A DNA stretch of 64,000 nt from Cunninghamia lanceolata. Taxonomy: Eukaryota; Streptophyta; Pinopsida; Cupressales; Cupressaceae. The stretch covers positions 2,108,001 through 2,172,000 of the forward strand of contig BSBN01001687.1 of the NCBI GenBank assembly GCA_027924645.1, in the 5' to 3' direction. This document shows positions 47,099-57,749 of this stretch, in pieces. Each line of letters starts with the position of its first letter. The first letter of the stretch is position 1. A program made the translations under genes and the position numbers. The notes below the pieces were generated by a model. That model was not told the DNA's origin. It worked only from the letters and a program-made list of their open reading frames with translations, and ran no database searches.

Positions 47099-47974
47099 TT
47101 GTTTTGTGAGTCTACCCAATGGGTTTCATGTTTCTATGGAATTAAATTTTCTTTGATTTATGGTTTCCATTTGGTTGCATGTGTGTATAATCGGTTCTTG
47201 GAGTCTCCTTTTCAGGGGTGGGATTATGAAACAATCTCTATGGTAGGGAGGATAGTAGGTCTTAGCCATTCTTTTGGTTGTTGTGTTTTGCAGGTTTATG
47301 AAAGTGTTCCTGGTGGTTTTGAAGATCAAAGGAAAACTATCAAGGTTGTTTAGAGAAATGAAATATCTGTTTATGTCTCATGGCAAGATGCCTTGATTAT
47401 GTTGTCAGAGCTGTAGATTTGTTGACAAGTTTGCCTTTATGTAACATGTGATAGTTGGATTTATTGAAGTTTTTGGGTTGTAGCTATTTTGGCATACTGT
47501 GCTTGGAAAATATTGTTTTCTTCAATGACAAAACAAACTATGTTGTATGTATTAGTGTGAATTTGAGAATTTAATCTGTTGTTTTAATAAAGTTGCATGT
47601 GAAATCTTTTTTCTAGTTCCCCTATGATTTATTTAAACAGTTAATAATATACAGATTGAAAAGTAACCCCTCCTGCACTTACTGTTTATGATATTATGTT
47701 GTTGTAGAAAATATATTGATCTGAGTATCTTCCATGATATATATATATATGCATGTGTAGATACTGTATACATATACATATATGTATATATATTTATATT
47801 ATATATATTTCTATAAATGTTTGTTGTATATCTTTCAATCTCTGTTGTTCATATGATAAAATCTTAAATAAAGCAAAATGAATATGAGAATGTTCCTTGT
47901 TATTGTATTATTTTTATTACCAACACAATGTATAAGCTATGACTATTGTGTTATGGGCTACGGCCTTAGCCAGG

Positions 47975-48038
47975 CTGTGGGCAGACCCATGGCCTCCCAC
48001 AGGCTGCGCCACCTGTGGGAGCCGTGGGGCTCCCACAG
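47975..48038. repeat. GC-rich alternating inverted repeats
   Basis: Four alternating arms, CTGTGGG (47975), CCCACAG (47996), CTGTGGG (48013) and CCCACAG (48032), lie in otherwise AT-rich DNA. Two 10-bp perfect stems share the middle arm: CTCCCACAGG/CCTGTGGGAG and CTGTGGGAGC/GCTCCCACAG. Confidence 0.8.
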
Positions 48039-48261
48039 CAGCCCCCCCAAGGAGACTGCTAGCCTCATAGGTTGTGGACCTTCCTCTGGGGAGGCTTCAG
48101 CCTATCTTAAACTTTTAAATATGCTTCCCTTAAATCTTGGCTCTGTTAAAATTTTATAATAGTGAAATATGCAATCTGTGCTTTCTTCTGTTCACCCTAC
48201 GACATGAGGATATTGTATATAATGCATTTTATACGATTATATATATTTCTATGTGTGTGTG

Positions 48262-49685
48262 TGTTAGAAACTTGTTGGTGTTGTCATTGATGTCAACCCC
48301 CAACATATGGTTCACTTGGTTTCCAAGTGCTTTTGAGAAAATTTGATAAAAAGGTGTGCAGTATGATAGAGGTACCCTTAGTATTATGCTCCGCATTTCT
48401 TCCTAATTGAAGATATGCTTGTGTAGTTTGGAAGTATTGGTCAGAGGTGTTCATAGGTATTATATACAGAGTTTCAGGTTCTAGATCATGCAGAAGTAGA
48501 TGTGTTTGACAAAATATTTGACTATGAAGGAGAGTGTTTGGGAGAAATGAGAATGCTTCGCATTTCTCTACATTGAGCTTTCCTATCTTGTGGATCTGGG
48601 AGTGCTTATTTTATCTATATCCACCTTCCTTTGAAGTTTCTAGTTTTTAGATGCTCCGCAAGTTTAGTTCTTGTGTTGGTGATAAGTAACAGTGTGTCTT
48701 GATGTGTATAATGAAGACATAATTTAATTTAGACAGTTGTTGTAGTGTTGTAGAAGTTTATGATGATGATGAGTATTTTGGGAAGGTGTGTGAATTCTTT
48801 GGAGTGTCTCTCTCTAATCCACATGATGTTCTTGGACTTGTAGAAGTGTGAATATGGTCATTAGCTCAGGTTTGGCAGACTTGGCTTACTAGCATCATTT
48901 GTGGAGGTACCTCATGGATTGTGGATGTGATAAGTAGCTTGGTGCTATAGATTTAAGTCCTGGTTATCCCTTAACATGGTCCACTTTCACTTATTTCCAC
49001 CGTGGAAGTGTTTAGTGCCGACCTAAGTAATGTTGCATGTGTGTAATGCACACGCTTCATTAGTACTGACCTAATTGAGATAGGTCTTGGTTGAAGATGG
49101 TATAAATGCAAGATGAACATGAGTAGAGCAATGTAGAGAAGAATATGTGAGTGTGAACCAAGGGTAGTGAAGTTGTGTGTGAACTTAAATGCTTATAACT
49201 CTAGAATGCAATGAGCAGAAGGTGTCTACATTTTAGTATGCCAGAAGTTGTTAGAGGTAGTGAGCCAAAGGTTGCTAATGGCAAGGAGTGGCAGTGGTGG
49301 ATCTCTCCTGTTGCTTTGAGATAGTGAATCTCTCTATAACAGTCTTCTTCCTTCTTCTCTCTTCTAGGTAGTGAGCCCTTGACAGTGAACCTTTCTCTGG
49401 TAGTGAGCCTTTCTTCTAGGTAGTGACCCCTTGTCAGTGAGCCTATTGATTTTTGGTGTTGTTATTCAGATATATTGTGAGCTAATCCTCACCGTGGTTT
49501 TTCCCTTATTAGGTTTTCCACATAAATCTAGTGTTGTTATGTTCTTAGATGTGTTTGCATTGATGCTTCATATGTTTACATTCTACTAATGCATTATAAG
49601 TGGTTGATGTTTGAAATTGATTTGAGGGTTTAAAGTTTTAACATACAACTTATTCACCCCACCCCCTCTCAATTGTCCTATAATA
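48262..49685 (+). repeat. Copia-1 5' LTR
   Basis: Direct repeat of 56326-57749. A cluster of TAGTGAGCC-type direct repeats lies at about 49365-49450, the same relative place as the threefold repeat in the Copia-2 LTR. Confidence 0.95.
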
Positions 49686-49687
49686 AT

Positions 49688-49699
49688 TGGTATCAGAGC
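49688..49699 (+). promoter_or_regulatory. Copia-1 primer binding site (tRNA-Met)
   Basis: TGGTATCAGAGC two bases after the 5' LTR. Confidence 0.93.
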
Positions 49700-49740
49700 T
49701 GAGTTCCTTGAACAAGCTTAACTACTTGGGGTAGATCCGG

Positions 49741-50760
49741 ATGGCACACATGAAAGGTATGGAGGTTTCAGTGTTTGATGGAACAAATTTTGATTTTTGG
49801 AAGATTAGGATGGAAAGCTTTCTTATCTCACTAGGATATGGCATATGGAAGATAGTTTACATAGAGTATACTATACCCCCTAATGGTCCAAAGGATGAAG
49901 ATGAGATAAAAGAATATGAGAATAATGGCAAGGCAAGGAGTGCTCTTCTAAACAGTCTCTCTGATTCTGAATTAGTGAAGGTGATGAGTTACGAAACTAC
50001 TCGTGAGATCTAGAAGAAGCTGGCAAGAACCTATGAAGGAGATGATAGGGTCAAGCAAATAAAGATGCAAATTTTGAAGACCAAGTTTGAAACCCTAAAG
50101 ATGTCAGAAGATGAAAATATTGCAAGCTACATGCAGAGAGTGGATGAAGTTGTCAACTGCATCAATGGTCTTGGTCAGAATCTAGAGGAGAGTGAAGTGA
50201 TAAAGAAGGTACTAAGAACTCTTCCAAAATATTATAGTGCTAAAGTTTCTACTATTGAAGAAACCCAAAATTTGGATAAGTATTCTAGGGATCAAATGTT
50301 TGGTACTTTAACTGCTTTTAAGATGTGAGAGTTTGGTCAAGATGATTCAAGAAAAGAAACAACTTTTAAGGCTAGCAAGACAAAAAAGAATGTTGAATTT
50401 GATTTAGATGACTTTGATGAAGTGGAAGCAAATTTTGTGAGCAGATTGAAAAAGGGCTCTAGAAAATACAGAGGTAAGTTACCCTTCAAATGTTTCAGCT
50501 GTGGAAAAATAGGTCATTATGCTTCAAAATGTCCAATCAAAATTTCAAATGACAAATACAAGGATAACAAAGGAAAATTATTCAAGAGAAGTTATTATGT
50601 TAAAGAAGATAAGAGCATATCTGATGATGAGTCTGACTATCTGGATGATGAAAGTAATGAATGCTTGTTCATGGCTTTGAATGTTGGAACTAATTCTGAA
50701 AAAGGTATGAAGGAAATTGCTTCAGAAATAAGGCACAATATCAAAGGAACTCTAGTAATT
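49741..50760 (+). pseudogene. Copia-1 Gag
   Basis: ATG at 49741. The gag block has FDGTNFDFWKIRMESFL, then KARSALLNSLSDSELVKVMS, ENIASYMQRVDEVVNCINGL and VIKKVLRTLPKYYSAKVSTI. The CCHC knuckle CFSCGKIGHYASKC is at 50491-50532, followed by an acidic spacer (DDESDYLDDESNECLFMALN). A TAG at about 50011 stands where Trp is expected (EI-stop-KKL), and a TGA at about 50326 interrupts KM-stop-EFG. Gag is fused in frame to pol. Confidence 0.94.
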
Positions 50761-52200
50761 GCTTTTCATGCAAGAGAGGAGGAGAACCTCTGGTTAATTG
50801 ATAGTGGGTGTTCAAATCATATGATAGGAGATAAGAATAAGTTTGTGAAGCTTGAGAAGTTTGATGGAGGTTTTGTTAAGTTTGGAGATGATGCATCTGC
50901 TAAGATCTGTGGAAAAGGTTCAATTAGTTTTGATAGCAAGCACAATACAGATGATCTTCTTTATGTCAAAGGTCTCTGGCATAATCTTCTAAGTGTAGGA
51001 CAAATGTGTAGTAGAGGATATAATCTAGTATTTCAAGATGGTAGCTGTGAAATCAAAAAAGAATACTCTAGTACTCTGATTGCTACAGGAACAAGGACAA
51101 AAGGAAATATATATCAGCTCAAAGGTGCTAAAGGTGTGTGCCTTATGACTCAAATTAATGAAAGTTGGCTATGGCATAGAAGAATGTGTCACATCAATTT
51201 TGAGAACCTAGTAAAGATCAACTCTACTCAGGCTGTAAGGGATCTACCAAAGATTATAAAGCCTACCAATGCAACTTGCAAGGAATGTCAGATTGGGAAG
51301 CAAACAAGGAAGAATTTCAAGATCAAAGAGTATTCTACCTCTGGACCTCTGGAGTTGGTGCTTACAGATCTATGTGGACCTACAAGAGTAGGAAACATTT
51401 AAGGTGACAGGTATTTCATGTTGTTGATTGGTGATTTCTCTAGAATGACTTGGGTAACTTTTCTCAAAGAAAAATCATAAGCTCTAGATAAGTTTAAATC
51501 TTTTAAGTCTATGGTTGAAAATGAAATTGATTTGAAATTCAAGTATTTGAGGTTTGACAAAGGTGGTGAGTTCACCTCCAATGAGTTTAATTTCTTTTGT
51601 GAAGATCATGGAATAAAAAGGCATTTGTCAGCACCTAGGACTCCTCAGCAGAATGGAGTTGTGGAAAGGAAGAATAGGACTGTTTAGGAAGCAACAAGGA
51701 CAATGATGAAAGAAGCAAATCTACCAGATATCTATTGGGGAGAAGCCATTCACACTATAGTCTACATACGAAATAGAGTGCAAACCAGGGTCAACAATTC
51801 AAAGACTCCATATGAACTATGGTATAGAAGAACTCCTACTGTAAAATACTTTAGAGTGTTTGGAAGTAAATGCTACATTAGGAGAGATGAAGTGAACTTG
51901 GGAATGTTTGGTACAAGATCAAATGAAGGAATATTCCTTGGATATTCTACAAAGAGCAAGGCTTACAGGTGCTACAACAAGAGACTAAAGAAATTAGTGA
52001 AAAGTGCAAATGTTAGAGTGGATGAAGAACCATACCAAAGTTTAGTGATATTAGAAGGATATGAATCAGATGAGAATCCTTGCAAAGAAAAAGAAAGAGA
52101 GGAAGAAAAGGAAAAGGAGAAGCAAGTTGATGAAGAAGATGCTTTGGAGAAGATTCTCAAGACTCCCAAGTATGTGCAGAAAAATCATTCTGAAGATCAA
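50761..52200 (+). pseudogene. Copia-1 protease and integrase
   Basis: Protease LWLIDSGCSNHMIGDK (catalytic DSG at 50799). The pre-integrase HRRMCHINFENL and CKECQIGKQTRK give the HHCC zinc site (51170-51310). Catalytic residues follow: Asp in LVLTDLCGP (about 51364), Asp in RFDKGGEFTS (about 51553) and Glu in GVVERKNRT (about 51658). The C-terminal part has YELWYRRTPTVKYFRVFGSK, then GIFLGYSTKSKAYRCYNKR and a Glu/Lys-rich linker. Stops fall at about 51400 (TAA), 51478 (TAA) and 51685 (TAG). Confidence 0.94.
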
Positions 52201-52212
52201 ATCATTGGAGAT

Positions 52213-53812
52213 TAGAACAAAGGTGTGCTAATAAGGAGAATTAGTGTTATGACAGATGAACAGGTAAATTTGTGCTTATTGTCTCAAATAAAACCTGAAG
52301 CATGCAAAAATGAGCACTGGATCAAGGCTATGGAAGAGGAATTGATGCAGATTGAGAAGAATCAAACTTGGCAAGTTGTCCCAAGACCAGCAGATAAGAA
52401 TGTGATAGGAACTAAATGGGTCTTCCAGAACAAATTGAATGAGAATGGGGAAGTACTTAGAAATAAGGCCAGGCTGGTATGTAAAGGTTACTCACAAGTG
52501 GAAGGAATAGATTATGAGGAAACATTTGCTCCAGTGGCAAGATTGGAGGCCATTAGATTATTCTCGGCCTTTGCATCTCATAAGGACTTTAAAGTTTATC
52601 AGATGGATGTGAAATCTGCATTCCTGAATGTAGAGTTGGAATAGGAAGTATACATTGAGCAACGAAAGGCTTTCAATTATCAGATGATCCAAATATGGTA
52701 TGTAGATTGAAGAAGGCATTGTATGGGCTTAAACAGGCTCCTAGAGCTTGGTATGCAAGTTTTAAATAGGTACCTGCTGCAACAAGGATTCAAAAAGGGC
52801 GCTGCAGATAGCAATTTGTACTTCAAAGTTGAAGAAGATCAAATCCTGATTGTTGAAGTGTATGTAGATGATATAATCTTTAGAGGAAATGAAGGTATGT
52901 GCAAGAGATTTGCAGAAGAAATGCAAAAAGAATTTGAAATGTTAATGTGTGGGAAAATGAACTTCTTCCTTGGGTTACAAATCAGTCAGTCAGAAAAGGG
53001 TATTTTCATTTTATAGTCAAAGTATGCTAAGGAAATGTTAAAGAAGTTTGGAATGGAAAACTCCAAACTGGTATGTACTCCCATGACTACTGGTTGTAAG
53101 TTAAGTAAAGATGATGAATCCCCTAAGGCTGATCAGAGCAAGTACATATCAATGATTGGTGGACTATTATACTTGACTACTACTAGACCGGATATCATGC
53201 ATGCAGTTTGTCTTGTGGCTAGATTCCAAGATGATCCCAGAGAGTCACATGTTTTAGTAGTAAAGAGGATATTTAGATACCTGAAAGGAACTTTGGAGTT
53301 TGGCCTATGGTATCCCAAGGACACTGATTTCTCCCTAAGTGCATATATAGATGCAGATTGGGTAGGATGTATAGATGGCAGAAGAAGTACAAGTGGTGGT
53401 GCTTTCTTTCTGGGAAGCAGACTTGTCTCATGGTTAAGTAAGAAGTAGGACTCAGTGTCATTATCTACTGCAAAGGCAAAATATATTGTAGCAGCATCTT
53501 GCTGCACACAGGTGTTATGGATGAAGAATACATTGAAGGATATCAAAGTGTCATATGATGAACCTATTCCTATCCTATGTGACAATACAAGTGCTATCAA
53601 CATTTTAAAAAATCTAATGATGCATTCAAGGACAAAGCATATTTCAATTTGATATCACTTCTTAAGAGAAAAGGTTGCAAAGAATGAGGTGAAGTTGGAG
53701 TATGTGCCTACCAAGGATCAAGTTGTATATATCTTTACAAAGGCTCTCCCTAAGGATACTTTTGAGTATCTCTGATCGAAGTTAGGGGTTATTTCCCCTC
53801 CTTCATTTAACT
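52213..53812 (+). pseudogene. Copia-1 reverse transcriptase and RNase H
   Basis: RT starts [20 protein letters not shown] (about 52300) and [13 protein letters not shown], then [11 protein letters not shown] (about 52598), a compensated frameshift at about 52660-52770, and the catalytic VEVYVDDIIFRGN (about 52855-52890). SYISMIGGLLYLTTTRPDI-like sequence and YLKGTLEFGL lead to RNase H, where AYIDADWVGC (about 53345) and LCDNTSAINI (about 53575) are catalytic. The end reads TKALPKDTFEYL. Stops at about 52642, 53014, 53446, 53650 and 53774 mostly replace Gln or Arg codons. Confidence 0.93.
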
Positions 53813-53835
53813 AGATGCATAAATGTGTGCATCTT

Positions 53836-55947
53836 TGTCATGTCCCTCTATTAATTGAATTGATTATTTACTATTCATTCAAATATTAATGACATCAAAA
53901 TATTATGATTGATTAAATAATATAGGCAATATTATAAATTAATATAACTATAATATATAATATATTTATCCAAATTATATTATTAATATAAGAAAACAAA
54001 CATGATTATTGATTTAAATATTATAATATAATATATTATTAATATTTATAATATATAATATATAAATAACATATAAATGTAAATATAAAAATAAATATTA
54101 ATATTATTATTATTATGTAATAATATAAATACTAAATATTATAAATACATATAATTCAACAATTATAGAAGGTTGCGATTAATAGAAGTCTTGAGCCTTT
54201 GAAATATGAAATAAAGTGATAAATACCAAAAGTGGCCCACCACTCCTTAAAAGGAAACGATCACATAAATAGACTTAAGTTTATGGTGCTTGAACAATAA
54301 TTAATAATATTTAGAGGCAGTTCTCCATAATAGTAAGGTTGCGATTCATATTAAGAGCAGTGATCAAATAGTCTAAAAGCCACAATCGCTAGTCAAGTCC
54401 CTTGGAATTGTATAAGGGTCCTAAAGGAATAGGAATCATCATCTCATAGAAAGAGGGATCAAAAAATAAGAGTACAACCAAATCTCAATGCAGATGGAAA
54501 GAACAGTCCAGGCAATATTTCTGAGTCTAATATATATTATGAATACGAAGCAAATATTTAATTATCAATCAATCACAACACAAAATACAATCCAAGTGAT
54601 ATCAAATCATCTAAGAGACATCAATACAAATTGAATACAATTTTGATATATAAATACACAATAGCATCATCAGATTTGATATTCGTATCATCTACTCATC
54701 AATCAATAGACTAAGTATTAATTACTGGAATCGAATATCATTGGAATCATCCAACACTAATCACTAGACACATAAGACAATACAAGCAAATCTCTCAAGA
54801 CTAGATAACATCGATCAACCCAACAAATCATTCTAATAGCCAGCATTCTTTAGGATAGACATAGCCAAAGGAATTTAGAATTACAAAATCCAATCAGAAA
54901 TCCATATCATAACAAGCAGTGACGTCCATAAGGTATGATACTTTCTTAAAGATACCCAATCTGATCCTTACACTATTCTTATGTCTTTTATTTACAAAAT
55001 ATTGCAAGTTTGATCATAATATTAGAGTAAAATGGATTAGTAGCATGATAAGAGGATATGAAGGTCGAGCAGCCTATGTATAAAACATATTAGATATGAC
55101 AAACAAGAATGTATAGTCGAGTAAGTTTAAATGTCTAAGAAAGAATAAGATATCCTCGTATATCATGTACATGTTAAGAATAGATGATTATGAATAGAGT
55201 TAAATGATATTACTTGATATGCTAAGATAGGAACATGTATTCATACTAAGAATGAACTATCATGAAATAGTAATACAAGGATATATTATGACATGAATGA
55301 TCATGAAAAAAATAAATTGGAATATGGAAATATGAGGCCAAGTAATTGGCCATTAACAAGATAGTAATAACAAGTTAACATGATATGTAAATCCATGATA
55401 TACCCGGGATGAGAAAGTAGGCCTCATCATTTATCCACCTACACACCATATAAGTTGAGACCAATGGTTAGGGTAGGCAATTGGCCTAACGGTGGGTAAT
55501 TCTTGAGCTGGTGATATATCACCCCTCCTAGCTAAGTAAAGAGGCCCTTGTCTCAAGCTGGTGAAACATCACCCCTCTGAGACAAGTGGATAGGCCTTTG
55601 ACTCAAGTTGGTGAAGTCCTTCACCCCTCTGAGTTAAAGGAGAGAAACATTGGACCGATAGCAGTAGGTCTGGAATATTGCACCCTAACAAACCCTCTCT
55701 TGTTGGGTGAGTGGTCTGATTAATGTGTAGGCCCAAGTATGTCTCTCCTGAGGTAAATCATGAAACATGTATAGTAAATGTAGGGAAAGGTATAATGCCT
55801 ATAGATTATGATTATAAGGTTTGCTTTAATAAATACTTGTGGTTAATGTAATTTGATAAGAAGGATTGAATTCTAATGTACTCTTTTACAAGTTGAAATT
55901 GTTCGCAAGGTTGTGAAAATTTTGACTTGTTAGAAGGGGACATTACA
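53836..55947. mobile_element. Solo LTR-2 (2.1 kb) inside Copia-1
   Basis: Starts TGTCATGTCCCT and ends AGGGGACATTACA, near-perfect inverted termini. It is flanked by a perfect atctt duplication (53831-53835 and 55948-55952). No coding capacity. The 5' part (to about 55400) is strongly AT-rich. A tandem hairpin array lies at 55467-55636. It is inserted in the 3' untranslated region of Copia-1. Confidence 0.9.
55502..55636. repeat. Three tandem hairpins, 50-bp period, in solo LTR-2
   Basis: Units centred near 55517, 55567 and 55617. Each holds GGTGA...TCACC followed by CCTC and closed by an outer stem that differs between units: GAGCT/AGCTA-like, TGTCTCA/TGAGACA and TGACTCA/TGAGTTA. The first core is the perfect palindrome GGTGATATATCACC. 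A further stem GTTAGG/CCTAAC lies at 55467-55490. Confidence 0.85.
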
Positions 55948-56070
55948 ATCTTTATAGGAAGCATTTCAAGATACACTTTTTTCCCTAGATTGATGTTGAA
56001 GGCTACCTCTTAAGGGGAGTAGGTAGTGATACTATTGGTTGGTGGTTAGATGGAGCATATCCTATGATCT

Positions 56071-56080
56071 AAAGGGGGAG
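56071..56080 (+). promoter_or_regulatory. Copia-1 internal polypurine-like tract
   Basis: AAAGGGGGAG, about 245 bp before the 3' LTR, nearly identical to the terminal tract. Confidence 0.6.
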
Positions 56081-56313
56081 AGTGCAGAAAATGTAAGTGC
56101 AGTGGAGATAGAGCAAATACTTACTGGTGTTAGAGTTATTGCCCTTTTCCATTGATGTCAAAGGAGGAGAGAGTTGAAGTGATTGAAAAATCATTGTGCA
56201 GAGAAGTGTGTGAAGAGTAAAAGTTATTTCTGTCAGCGGGAGTATTACTGGTTGTAGAGCTATTGATTGAGGTCTTGGTGGTTTTTCAAAGAGCTAGTGT
56301 TGCCATCAATGAT

Positions 56314-56325
56314 AAAGGGGGAGAT
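56314..56325 (+). promoter_or_regulatory. Copia-1 polypurine tract
   Basis: AAAGGGGGAGAT immediately before the 3' LTR, the standard plus-strand primer of copia elements. Confidence 0.9.
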
Positions 56326-57749
56326 TGTTGGAAGCTTGTTGGTGTTGTCATTGATGTCAACCCCTAGTAGATGGTTCACTTGGTTTCCAAGTACTTTTGA
56401 GAAAATTTGATAAAAAGGTGTGCAGTGTGATACAGGTACCCTCAGTATTATGCTCCACATTTCTTCCTCATTGAAGATATGTTTGTGCAGTTTGGAAGTA
56501 TTGATCAAAGGTGTTCGTAGGTATTATATAGAGATTTTCCAGGTTATGGATCGTGTGGAATTAGAAGATTTGTTTGACAGAATATTTGACTATGAAGGAG
56601 GGTGTCTGGGAGAAATGAGAATGCTCCGCATTTCTCTGCATTGAGCTTTCCTGTCTTGTGGATATGGGAGTGTACTTATATTATCTGTATCCACCTTCCT
56701 TTGAATTTTTGCATGTTGAGATGATCTGCAAGTTTAGTTCTTATGTTGGTGATCAGTAACAATGTGTCCTAATGTGCATAATGAAGACATTCTTTAATTC
56801 AGACAGTTGCGGAAGTGTTGTAGAATTATATGATGATGATGAGTATTCTAGGAATGTGTGTGAATGCTTTGGAGTGTTTCTCTCTAGTCTGCATGATGTT
56901 CTTGGACTTGTAGAAGTGTGAATATGGTCATTAGCTTAGGTTTGGCTAACCTGGCTTACTAGCTCCATTTGTGGAGGTACCTTGTGGATTGTGAATGTGA
57001 TAAGCAGCTTGGTGATATAGATTTGAGTCCTAGTTATCCCTTGACATGGTCCACTTTCACTTCTTTCCACTGTGGAAGTGTTTAGTGCCGACCTAAGTAA
57101 TGTTGCATGTGTGTAATGCACACGCTTCATTAGGACTGACCTAATTGAGATAGGTCTTGGTTGCAGATGGTATAAATGAAAGATGAAGATGAGTGGAGCA
57201 ATATAGAGAAGAATATGTGAGTGCGAATCAAGGGCAGTGAAGTTGTGTGCAAACTTAAATGCTTATGACTTCAGAATGCAGTGAGTAGAAGGTGTCTACA
57301 TTTTAGTATGCCAGAAGTTGTTGGAGGCAGTGAGCCAAAGGTTGCTAATGGTAAGGAGTGGCAGCGAAGGATCTCTCCTATTTATTTGAGACAGTGAATC
57401 TCTTTGTAACAGTCTTCTTCCTTCTCTCTTCTGGGTGGTGAGCCCTTGGTAGTGAGCCTTTCTCTGGTAGTGAGCCTTTCTTTTGGGCAGTGAGCCCTTG
57501 CCAGTGAGCCTATTGATTTTTCGGTGTTGTTATTCATATATATTGTGAGTTAATCCTCACCGTGGTTTTTCCCTTATTGGGTTTTCCACATAAATATGGT
57601 GTTCTTATGTGTTTGGATGTGTTTGCATTGATGCTTAATATGTTTACATTCTGCTAATGTATTATAAGTGTTTGATGTTTGAAATTGCTTTGAGGGTTTA
57701 AAGTTTTAACATACAATTGCTTCACCCCCCTCTCAGTTGTCCTTTAACA
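56326..57749 (+). repeat. Copia-1 3' LTR
   Basis: Direct repeat of 48262-49685, starting TGTTGGAAGC and ending CCTTTAACA. Confidence 0.95.

Larger units (their letters stand above)
45456..48261. mobile_element. LTR-like block related to solo LTR-1, right end unresolved
   Basis: Starts TGTGAGG at the point where the Copia-2 gag breaks, as solo LTR-1 starts TGTGAGA. In both, a hairpin with loop ATGGA follows about 382-384 bp in (46214-46245 here after removing the small insertion; 33820-33846 there). Both then have an AT-rich part, a hairpin array and a TTTTCAGGT/TTTGCAGGT splice-acceptor-like word (35413, 47290). No coding region, second copy or right terminus was found before Copia-1 at 48262. 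A TA-rich microsatellite lies at about 47735-47815. Confidence 0.55.
48262..57749 (+). mobile_element. Copia-1: Ty1/copia LTR retrotransposon, nearly full length, decayed
   Basis: LTRs 48262-49685 and 56326-57749 are both 1,424 bp, with sense ends TGTTRG and AACA (left copy AATA). PBS at 49688, one gag-pol frame from 49741 to about 53810, and polypurine tracts at 56071 and 56314. A solo LTR sits in the 3' untranslated part. The domain order protease-integrase-RT-RNase H defines copia. Eleven stops and a short compensated frameshift inactivate it. The flanks (gtgtg left, aaaac right) do not form a duplication, and the right flank is a gypsy remnant absent on the left. Confidence 0.95.

Noticed and set aside
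47735..47820. TA-rich stretch as a regulatory region
   Set aside because: Looks like an ordinary (TA)n microsatellite with interruptions.
47878..48159. 93-codon frame with a hydrophobic, signal-peptide-like N-terminus
   Set aside because: Its second half is simply the translated GC-rich inverted repeats. There is no homology and no gene context.
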